Assembly (NCBI GenBank): GCA_964611335.1
Contig: CAZSXR010000002.1
Coordinates: forward strand, 620,001 to 684,000
DNA from: BOG-1112 sp964611335
Lineage (GTDB): Bacteria; Bdellovibrionota_B; Oligoflexia; Oligoflexales; Bog-1112
Length of the DNA stretch: 64,000 nt
Reading direction: 5' to 3'
Under the pieces are notes generated by a model, which saw nothing but the letters and a program-made list of their open reading frames with translations, was not told the DNA's origin and did not search any database. The position numbers were made by a program, and so were the translations under genes. Below, one piece after another: positions 7,553 through 14,272 of this stretch (positions within the stretch are counted from its first letter, which is position 1; every line of letters begins with the position of its first letter).

Positions 7553-7629
7553 TGGCGCGCCCGGAAGGAGTCGAACCTCCGACCTCCAGATTCGTAGTCT
7601 GGCATTCTATCCAACTGAACTACGGGCGC
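7553..7629 (-). tRNA. tRNA-Arg (anticodon ACG)
   Basis: A full cloverleaf can be drawn on the minus strand. Acceptor stem GCGCCCG pairs with CGGGCGC, followed by G and an encoded CCA. The anticodon stem CCAGA/TCTGG encloses CTACGAA, giving anticodon ACG, and the T arm contains GGTTCGACTCC. Length is 77 nt including CCA. It stands directly upstream of the RiPP-type operon; tRNA genes are common entry points for islands, but no second attachment copy was seen. Confidence 0.95.
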
Positions 7630-7710
7630 GTAAACCGATAATCCTTGAGAAAGGATCAGGTCCCCGAAAATAGAGTATTAAAATCTGGCTGTCAATCTTT
7701 GCTTTCAGCG

Positions 7711-8691
7711 TCAAAAAAGGGCGGGCTGATTGTTCTGAAAGACCGGGCTAATAGAAGGGACTATAGTGCGAAGTTCCTCTGTATAGCTTTTTGTGTAAGG
7801 CCCAAACAAAATAAGACGTTTGGGGCGCACTTCGGGAATAATTGTATTTTTTATATCTTCAAGATCTGCATGTAGACTCAAGTAGAATTTATCGTTTATC
7901 TCCCTAGAAGGTTGCCCAAAGCCCACAAAATCTTTCTGCACTAGATAGCTAGGACGAACAGCTTGCATCTCGTTGAACGATCTTAGTTGGCGAGAGTGAG
8001 GTAACAAGAGAATAGAATTCTGCTCTTTTGTTTTCTTGAAAAGTGAATAAGAACCTATCTGACTACCAAATGACTCATAAATTTTATGAACTTTATAAAT
8101 CGAACTGTGAAGACTGACAGGCCACTGTTTCTCAGAAAAAATATAAGAAATTTCTTGTGCGATCCCAACTGAAGGACAAATAACAATGGGCCATCGACCT
8201 TCAGAAATATCTTTTTCTACCTTTAATACCAATCTTTCTACTTCGTGTTTTCTTTTAACTTGAGAACTTACGTTAGGAGGATGCAAAGCATTAATGATCA
8301 AACAATTTGCAGGCTTTAACTGCATAGACCTCAAACTTACAATGCTTTTAGTTCGGAGAAGCGGCGCATAAAGTAGACTTGTTCCTTCTGTTTCTACAAT
8401 TAACGAAGCACCACCCAAAATTCCTCCTGAAGGCAAGAGTTCGATTTTTAATTTACCTACATGAAACACTCTATTGTACTGACAAACCAATGCACTTGGT
8501 TTTCTGTTAAAGGCTTCAAGAATGCGAAGAGTTTCTTCCGTTGCAAAAATTCGTGCTGAAATGTCGAGAAAAGGATTCAATGCAGAAGAAAGAAAGGAAA
8601 TATGCTTACTTTGACAAGAATCAAAACTTAGTATGAAGTCATTAAGAAACAAACCATCATCTGTCGACGATATTTTTATAAGCTTTTTCAT
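7711..8691 (-). CDS. Degenerate metallo-beta-lactamase-fold protein (exonuclease-like)
   Basis: The 326-residue protein has the sequence rhythm of beta-CASP/RNA-exonuclease-type metallo-beta-lactamase proteins. A GGILGGASLIVETEGTSLLY segment resembles the family's A-GH-x-GSA-x2-x2-G-x-x-x-Y region. The C-terminus, LSLHADLEDI followed by EVRPKRLILFGP, resembles the closing SxHAD...KP-x-VxLVHG region. The zinc motif HxHxDH is absent, so it is probably not a standard metallo-hydrolase. It could be a structural paralogue or an evolving pseudo-enzyme. It is transcribed divergently from mdh. Function unknown. Confidence 0.5.
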   Translation of the reverse strand: MKKLIKISSTDDGLFLNDFILSFDSCQSKHISFLSSALNPFLDISARIFATEETLRILEAFNRKPSALVCQYNRVFHVGKLKIELLPSGGILGGASLIVETEGTSLLYAPLLRTKSIVSLRSMQLKPANCLIINALHPPNVSSQVKRKHEVERLVLKVEKDISEGRWPIVICPSVGIAQEISYIFSEKQWPVSLHSSIYKVHKIYESFGSQIGSYSLFKKTKEQNSILLLPHSRQLRSFNEMQAVRPSYLVQKDFVGFGQPSREINDKFYLSLHADLEDIKNTIIPEVRPKRLILFGPYTKSYTEELRTIVPSISPVFQNNQPALF

Positions 8692-8831
8692 ATGGGATAC
8701 ATAATTTGAATCGCCATCATTGGCAATGCCTTTTATCCTTCATCATAAAGAAACTCGCCTAAAAGAAACGTAAGTGATAAAGACGAAAAGGTGATTCTAA
8801 ACAAGTTCCAAAGATGCAAACGAGGTTTTTT

Positions 8832-9809
8832 ATGAAAAAAGTAATTCGTGTAGCAATCACTGGTGCAGCGGGACAAATCGGCTATAGCTTAATTTTCCGA
8901 ATCGCATCCGGCGAAGCTTTTGGAAAAGATTACAAAGTCCATCTTAATCTTTTAGAACTCCCTTCCGTAGTAAAAGCCGCAGAAGGTATTGCGATGGAAA
9001 TCGAAGACTGCGCCTTCGATACTGTTGCAGGAATCGACTGTTTTTCAGATCCTAAGAAAGCCTTTGAAGGAACGAATTGGGTGCTCATGGTGGGCGCACA
9101 GCCTAGAGGCCCAGGAATGGAGCGCAGCGACCTTATACGAGCGAATGGCCCCATCTTTATTGATCAAGGAAAAGCTCTCAATAGAGCGGACAAAAATGTT
9201 CATGTCGTCGTAGTAGGAAATCCATGCAATACAAATTGTCTTATTGCCTTACACAACGCAGGAGATGTCCCCGCTCGTCAATTTTCTGCAATGACAGCCC
9301 TCGATGAAAATAGAGCAAAAGCTGTGATCGCGCACAAAGCCGGAGTGAGTGTGGGCGAAATCAATCGTATGATCGTTTGGGGTAATCATAGCAACACCAT
9401 GTATCCCGACTATGAAAATGCATTTATTGGAAATACCCCGCTGACCGCTAAAATCACAGATAAGGAGTGGTTTCAAAAAGATTTCATTAAAAAGGTTCAA
9501 CAACGCGGCGCTGAGGTCATAAGCGCTCGAGGAAAGTCCTCCGCTGCGTCTGCTGCTTCTGCCTGTATTGACCATGTGAAGCGTATGAATACACCTGACT
9601 CTCTTTTTTCTTGTGCGGTTATGTCCGATGGAAATTACTATGATGTTCCAAAAGGAATTATCTACTCCTTTCCTGTTCGCTCGAAAGGAAATGGGGCTTA
9701 TGAAATCGATTCCAGCATTTCTCTTTCTTCTTATGCAAAGGAAAAAATAAAAGCATCTGCACAAGAACTTTTACAGGAAAGAGAGATTATCAAAGATCTT
9801 CTGCAATAG
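8832..9809 (+). CDS. mdh: Malate dehydrogenase (NAD-dependent, MDH type)
   Basis: Oxidises malate to oxaloacetate in the TCA cycle. The 325-residue protein starts with ITGAAGQIGYSL, the NAD-binding loop of the LDH/MDH type 2 family. Further marks are GAQPRGPGMERSDL, the substrate loop Arg region; VVVGNPCNTNC; the LDENRAK helix; and the catalytic-His segment VWGNHSNTMYPDYE. The ATG at 8832 is preferred because GAGG lies six to seven bases upstream; an ATG at 8814 would add six residues. It stands alone, divergent from the MBL-like gene. Confidence 0.95.
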   Translation: MKKVIRVAITGAAGQIGYSLIFRIASGEAFGKDYKVHLNLLELPSVVKAAEGIAMEIEDCAFDTVAGIDCFSDPKKAFEGTNWVLMVGAQPRGPGMERSDLIRANGPIFIDQGKALNRADKNVHVVVVGNPCNTNCLIALHNAGDVPARQFSAMTALDENRAKAVIAHKAGVSVGEINRMIVWGNHSNTMYPDYENAFIGNTPLTAKITDKEWFQKDFIKKVQQRGAEVISARGKSSAASAASACIDHVKRMNTPDSLFSCAVMSDGNYYDVPKGIIYSFPVRSKGNGAYEIDSSISLSSYAKEKIKASAQELLQEREIIKDLLQ

Positions 9810-9837
9810 ATTTTTCCGCCAGACAAAGTTTTCAATT

Positions 9838-9865
9838 ACATTCAAAGTCTTCTTGACTTTAATGT
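9838..9865. terminator. Imperfect hairpin after mdh
   Basis: ACATT + AAAGTC pairs with GACTTT + AATGT around TTCTT, with one bulged C. It lies 28 bases past the mdh stop and before tRNA-Ser. There is no strong T tract, so it is a weak or factor-assisted terminator candidate. Confidence 0.35.
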
Positions 9866-9903
9866 GATTGATCCTTAGCATTCAAACGCCTTCTGGGCTA
9901 ATA

Positions 9904-9993
9904 GGAGAGATGGCCGAGCGGTTGAAGGCGGCGGTCTTGAAAACCGTTGTGGGGTAAAACCTACCGGGGGTTCGAATCCCTCTCTCTCCGCCA
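9904..9993 (+). tRNA. tRNA-Ser (anticodon TGA)
   Basis: Acceptor GGAGAGA pairs with TCTCTCC, discriminator G and encoded CCA. The anticodon loop CTTGAAA gives TGA. A long variable arm, as in class II tRNAs, precedes the T arm GGGTTCGAATCCC. Confidence 0.95.
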
Positions 9994-10018
9994 TTTTTTA
10001 GTTCGTATTTTGTCATCT

Positions 10019-10108
10019 GGAGAGATGGCTGAGTGGTCGAAAGCACCGCCTTGCTAAGGCGACGAGTGGGTAACTGCTCCGAGGGTTCGAATCCCTCTCT
10101 CTCCGCCA
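10019..10108 (+). tRNA. tRNA-Ser (anticodon GCT)
   Basis: Acceptor GGAGAGA pairs with TCTCTCC, then G and CCA. The anticodon loop TTGCTAA gives GCT. It has the class II long variable arm. Only 25 bases separate it from the preceding tRNA-Ser, so both are likely cotranscribed; the acceptor and T arms of the two are identical. Confidence 0.95.
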
Positions 10109-10236
10109 GACAACAGCGCATTTAAATAAAAGCATTAGCGTGTCCTATGATGTCTCAATCCATCACCTGCTCTTATCGATAATTTCTCCAATCTGCTAAA
10201 ATAGAACTATCCTCAAACTTCTCTGAAGGAAGTTCT

Positions 10237-10848
10237 ATGCAAGAAATCTCTTCAAAACCGTCCCCCAGACCTTACTTTCGAGATCTGATCGTCGTTCTTA
10301 CTCTAGCCCTATGCTTCCTCTACTACTTTGCTCTCGCAAGCTATAGCCCCCTCGATAATTCTGTAAATTCTGCATATTTCCCCCCTATACCTACTCAAAA
10401 TTCTGTAGGGCTATGGGGTGCTAATCTGAGCGCCTTACTCCTCTACTACATAGGCTTAGGAGCGTATCTGCTCCCTCTTTCTCTCTTCATGATGCTATTT
10501 GGATATTTGAAAAGTAAATTGAATTTTCTATTAGCATTTAACTACTTTCTTTTTCCCATTTTTATTTACGCAACACTTGTCTACTTCTGCTCACTCTTTT
10601 TTCAAAATATAAGCATCTACGGTTTTGAAATCTCAACCGTTGGGAAAATAGGCTTGTGGATTTTTTCTTCTTTCTATTCTAATTTAGGGAAGGTGGGAGC
10701 ACCTTTTGTTGCGGGTATTTTTAGTTTTTGTGGGTTTCTTCTCATCAGTGGAAATTCATATTTTAGTAAAATTCCAAAATTCAATCCAAAATTTTTATTC
10801 GAATATAAAATCTTCCAAAGCCTCTCCCATAGATTCCAGAGAAAATAA
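10237..10848 (+). CDS. Orphan FtsK/SpoIIIE N-terminal 4TM domain (motor missing)
   Basis: The 203-residue protein matches the membrane domain of FtsK. It has a first helix (LIVVLTLALCFLYYFALASY), the conserved SPLDNS (family SPxDpS), NSVGLWGANLSALLLYYIGLGAYLLP (family N-x-G-x-x-GA...G-x-x-a-Y-l-l-P), and two more helices. Full FtsK proteins continue into a linker and a RecA-like motor of about 500 residues. Here the frame stops after a short basic tail whose last 54 bases overlap the 3' end of the convergent glycosyltransferase gene. It has AAGGAAG before its ATG. Either a truncated ftsK or a stand-alone membrane domain; it cannot translocate DNA by itself. Confidence 0.6.
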   Translation: MQEISSKPSPRPYFRDLIVVLTLALCFLYYFALASYSPLDNSVNSAYFPPIPTQNSVGLWGANLSALLLYYIGLGAYLLPLSLFMMLFGYLKSKLNFLLAFNYFLFPIFIYATLVYFCSLFFQNISIYGFEISTVGKIGLWIFSSFYSNLGKVGAPFVAGIFSFCGFLLISGNSYFSKIPKFNPKFLFEYKIFQSLSHRFQRK

Positions 10849-11841
10849 TTCTTTAGCTTTACTCGCGCGTTCTTCACGAATTTCAGAACATTCATTTACA
10901 CTTCGAAGAAAAAAATCTTTCCATTGTAAAGCAATTTCTTCTTCACTAAGCCCTTTATATGTTTCTCCAGCACCCTTGAACAACACCTCTTCCGTAGCTC
11001 CTGCTCCTGAAACAAATATCGGTGTCCCAAGCAATAAAAACTCTTCTGCAACTCTACAAATCTGTTCGGATCCCAAACTCGAAATCAATCCCATAGTTGC
11101 ATTTTTTAAATACTGATCGATGTCGTGAACTCTTTGATTTGTAAGAATAAGATCAGATCCTAATTTCAAATTATTTTTCTCGGCAAATAATTTAATATCA
11201 TCAGCACTTAAATTTGCATCTTGCCCGATGATATGAAGAAGAGGTTTTTCATTGGAAAAATGTTTTAGCATTTTAGAAAAAATTCGGATGATAATTTCAT
11301 GACCTTTAACTGCATCCAAACGGCCCAATAAAATAATTTCGTTATTTCTTGCTTCCTCTTTCACTGAATGAGTCTTTAAACCCAAAAGCACCTTTTTTAA
11401 CGGTTTGTTTATCGCCAAATCTGCTACTTCTTTAAACAAAAAAGAGTTGGGCACAAGAAAGCGATCTACGTGAGAATAAGAAAAGGCATTCAGAAAGGAA
11501 AGCCTAGTATTCAACTCTTGCCCAAAAAAACGGACACATATCTTTTTTTGTAGAAATTTTGCGAGAAAGGTTTCGTTACCTCCATATAGAAAAATAACGT
11601 CCGGATTAAGTTTTTTCGCGTAGTCTCTAAGAGTTTTCAACGTTTTTAGTGAAAAATCTTCTACTGCAAAAGTTTTTACACCAAGCTCTTTGGAACGGTT
11701 ATCAGCTGCTAAACCCTTTATCCCCGTTACTATATTTTTATGGGATCTTATTTCTAAGGCACGCGCTGTGCTTAATGCATATTCCGTAATAGCGCTGTTC
11801 CATCTGTTAGAAATCAAGTGCCAAATAATTTTAGACTTCAT
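10795..11841 (-). CDS. GT4-like glycosyltransferase
   Basis: The 348-residue protein has the two-lobed GT-B layout. The N-terminal lobe ends around VLLGLKTHS. The C-terminal lobe begins EIILLGRLDAVKGHEI, the GR-D--KG motif of family GT4, and continues with a LHIIGQD donor-site strand and a GTPIFVSGAGATEEVL region containing the usual nucleotide-sugar contacts (P-x-V-x-x--G--E). It overlaps the GT2 gene upstream by 11 bases, so the pair is one operon, presumably for LPS or another envelope glycan. Acceptor unknown. Confidence 0.75.
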   Translation of the reverse strand: MKSKIIWHLISNRWNSAITEYALSTARALEIRSHKNIVTGIKGLAADNRSKELGVKTFAVEDFSLKTLKTLRDYAKKLNPDVIFLYGGNETFLAKFLQKKICVRFFGQELNTRLSFLNAFSYSHVDRFLVPNSFLFKEVADLAINKPLKKVLLGLKTHSVKEEARNNEIILLGRLDAVKGHEIIIRIFSKMLKHFSNEKPLLHIIGQDANLSADDIKLFAEKNNLKLGSDLILTNQRVHDIDQYLKNATMGLISSLGSEQICRVAEEFLLLGTPIFVSGAGATEEVLFKGAGETYKGLSEEEIALQWKDFFLRSVNECSEIREERASKAKELFSLESMGEALEDFIFE

Positions 11842-12604
11842 GAGAATTTCTTTTTTCTAACAAATATATTTCTCGCAATTTTTCATATTTCACAAATGTG
11901 TATAGACTGCTTACAAGCGCATAACTAAAGCCAGCACTACCATCAAGACACCCCAATAAAAAAATATATCTATAAAAGAACTCGAAAAAAGGTCTTAAAA
12001 AATGAACCGGAAGAAAAATCTGCTTTTTATTTTTATAGTGATTTTGTGCAATTTTTTTTGTGTACTCGTTAAATCGATTGAAATAATCGTCTAGATTTTC
12101 ATAACTATAATGTAAAAGTTCGCCTTTCAAAAAACCTATAGTTCCTTGAACATCGAGTTTTTCATGAATATCTCCCGCAAATTTCGCCTTACCATTCTGC
12201 ATAAGACGAATAGGATAATCGTGGGTTTTACCAAAACGTAATTTTTGTCCCATATAGACTAAGGAACGTTGAATTTTATAAGCAGCATGTGTTTCTGATT
12301 GCATTATGAGAGAGAGAAGGTTCTCTCTTAGAACAGAATCCATAATTTCATCGGCATCGAGTGATAAAATCCATTTACGAGTAGCATAAGCGAGTGCAGC
12401 GTTTTTTTGTGCCGCATAATTATCAAATTTTCGAAAGAAAACAGATGCTCCATGTTGTTTTGCAAGTTCCACTGTCCTATCTACACTTCCTGAATCGAGC
12501 ACGATGACTTCGGCACCTGGGATCAAGGCCTCCAAACAATGCCGGACGTGGGACTCTTCATTCAAGGTTATAATTACTATGCTCAATGGAATCTGTGATG
12601 GCAT
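11831..12604 (-). CDS. GT2-family glycosyltransferase, WaaE/KdtX-like
   Basis: The 257-residue protein is a GT-A fold family 2 enzyme. It opens LSIVIITLNEESHVRHCLEA, has VLDSGSVDRTVELA, then KWILSLDADEIM with the DAD metal motif, and YPIRLMQNGKAKFAGDIHEKL typical of the WaaE-type LPS core beta-glucosyltransferases. A C-terminal hydrophobic stretch (FEFFYRYIFLLGCLDG) may lie against the inner membrane. The exact sugar and acceptor are not predictable. It is divergent from gcvT and cotranscribed with the GT4 gene. Confidence 0.75.
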   Translation of the reverse strand: MPSQIPLSIVIITLNEESHVRHCLEALIPGAEVIVLDSGSVDRTVELAKQHGASVFFRKFDNYAAQKNAALAYATRKWILSLDADEIMDSVLRENLLSLIMQSETHAAYKIQRSLVYMGQKLRFGKTHDYPIRLMQNGKAKFAGDIHEKLDVQGTIGFLKGELLHYSYENLDDYFNRFNEYTKKIAQNHYKNKKQIFLPVHFLRPFFEFFYRYIFLLGCLDGSAGFSYALVSSLYTFVKYEKLREIYLLEKRNSHEV

Positions 12605-12767
12605 TTCGAGCCCTTTGTTTTCCTTTAATTTTAAACCTTTGCAAATGCAAGAACCTAGACTATAAACATTAGGAAATCACAAACGCGTTAACGATGCAAG
12701 GCACGAATATAGCCTCGTCAAAGTTCTCATTTCGATTACAGCTTCCCACTTGTCGGAGATATTGAAC

Positions 12768-13880
12768 TTGGAAAATGCAAAAAAAACCTCACTTTTCTCA
12801 CAACATCTCAAATTAAATGCAAAGATCGTTGATTTTGGAGGCTGGAGCATGCCTCTTTCATATGACAGTGTACTCGCAGAACATCGTTGTGTTCGAAACG
12901 CTGTCGGGATTTTTGATGTCAGCCATATGGGTGAAATTCGAGTTCAGGGTCCAAACGCTGCTGCTTTCCTGAACTCTATTTTAGTCAATGATGTTTCCAA
13001 AATCCCTCTTTTGGGAGGTCAATATTCGGCACTTTGTAATGAATCTGGTGGTGTCATCGATGACCTAATCTTATATAAATTAAGCAATGAAGATTTCCTC
13101 CTCTGTGTCAACGCAAGCAATATTGAAAAAGATTACTCTTGGATAAAAAATTTAAGTAAATCCTTCGAAAAGGTTGAAGCAATAAATCAATCCCATGAAT
13201 GGTCACAAATTGCAGTACAGGGACCAAATTCTTATGAAGCTCTGAAAACAGTTTTGAGCAAAGATGATTTTCAACAAATTGAAAAGCTCCCTTACATGCA
13301 TATATGCGCTATACAATTCGATAAAAAAAATTGTTGGATCGCACGGACAGGATATACAGGTGAAAAAGGATTTGAACTTTACATCCCAAATTCTACCGCA
13401 GAAAAACTTTGGTCTGAGCTTCTTAACAAAAATGAATCGATCGGCATCAAAGCTATAGGTCTTGGCGCAAGAGATACCCTCCGATTAGAGGCTTGCTACT
13501 TACTTTTCGGTAACGATATGGATGAAACCGTGAGTCCTTTAGAAGCTGGTATCAGTTGGGCTGTTAAATTCTCTCACGATTTTATTGGGAAAAAAGCCCT
13601 TCTTATACAGAAAGAAACTGGACTTAAGCGACAACTTATCGCATTTAAAATGGTGGATGCAGGAATTCCAAGACACGGAATGTATGTTCATCAGAATGAT
13701 AAAAGCATAGGCCTTGTAACGAGTGGCTCTGTACTGCCAAGCGCAGGAGGATCAGGAGGATTAGCACTTATTATGACAGAAGATTTCAACCCCGAAAAAG
13801 ATATCTTTATAGATATAAGAGGATCTTTGAAAAAAGCCCAGAATGTATCTAAACCATTCTATCCGATAACCGCTAAATAA
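12768..13880 (+). CDS. gcvT: Glycine cleavage system T protein (aminomethyltransferase)
   Basis: Transfers the methylene group from the aminomethyl-lipoyl H protein to tetrahydrofolate and releases ammonia. Family marks: KKTSLFSQHLKLNAKIVDFGGWSMP at the N-terminus, GIFDVSHMGEI, GGVIDDLI, RTGYTGEKGFELY, and LGARDTLRLEACY with the folate-site Asp/Arg. The product is about 370 residues, the usual size. No ATG is usable; TTG 12768 has GGAG nine bases upstream. TTG at 12750 or 12762 are alternatives. gcvH follows after 14 bases. Confidence 0.93.
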   Translation: MENAKKTSLFSQHLKLNAKIVDFGGWSMPLSYDSVLAEHRCVRNAVGIFDVSHMGEIRVQGPNAAAFLNSILVNDVSKIPLLGGQYSALCNESGGVIDDLILYKLSNEDFLLCVNASNIEKDYSWIKNLSKSFEKVEAINQSHEWSQIAVQGPNSYEALKTVLSKDDFQQIEKLPYMHICAIQFDKKNCWIARTGYTGEKGFELYIPNSTAEKLWSELLNKNESIGIKAIGLGARDTLRLEACYLLFGNDMDETVSPLEAGISWAVKFSHDFIGKKALLIQKETGLKRQLIAFKMVDAGIPRHGMYVHQNDKSIGLVTSGSVLPSAGGSGGLALIMTEDFNPEKDIFIDIRGSLKKAQNVSKPFYPITAK

Positions 13881-13894
13881 ATTTAGGAGCAACC

Positions 13895-14272
13895 ATGGAA
13901 TTTCCAAAAAATCTTTTTTTCACTGAAGATCATGAATGGATTTCTTCTCTTAATGGTTCTGCAAAGGTAGGAATTTCAGCATTTGCAATCGAACAGTTAG
14001 GTGATATCGTTCACATTGAACTTCCTGAAATTGGAAAGATATTCAACGCTAAAGATCCTTTTGGCACCGTTGAATCTACCAAAACAGTAAGTGATCTGTA
14101 TATGCCAGGAAAAGGAAAAATCGTTGAGATCAACGATGCAGTTCTCAAAAAACCGGAACTGCTAACAGAAGATGCGTATAACAAAGGTTGGTTAGTTAAA
14201 ATTCAGCTAGATTCAGAAATCAAAGGACTAATGTCAGCTTCTGAATACGAAGTTTACATCAAAGAATCTTAA
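13895..14272 (+). CDS. gcvH: Glycine cleavage system H protein
   Basis: Lipoyl carrier that shuttles the aminomethyl group between P, T and L proteins. The 125-residue protein has the standard FTEDHEWI start, GISAFAIEQLGDIVHIELP, and ESTKTVSDLYMP, whose Lys is the lipoylation site. TAGGAG precedes the ATG. It is cotranscribed with gcvT. Its TAA shares a TTAA with the stop of the convergent gcvP. Confidence 0.95.
   Translation: MEFPKNLFFTEDHEWISSLNGSAKVGISAFAIEQLGDIVHIELPEIGKIFNAKDPFGTVESTKTVSDLYMPGKGKIVEINDAVLKKPELLTEDAYNKGWLVKIQLDSEIKGLMSASEYEVYIKES

Noticed and set aside
9882..10121. 79-codon minus-strand frame
   Set aside because: It is the antisense of the two tRNA-Ser genes, a well-known false protein.
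12605..12767. Glycine riboswitch upstream of gcvT
   Set aside because: No paired aptamer-like helices or conserved core were seen; the 160-base gap only has to hold divergent promoters.
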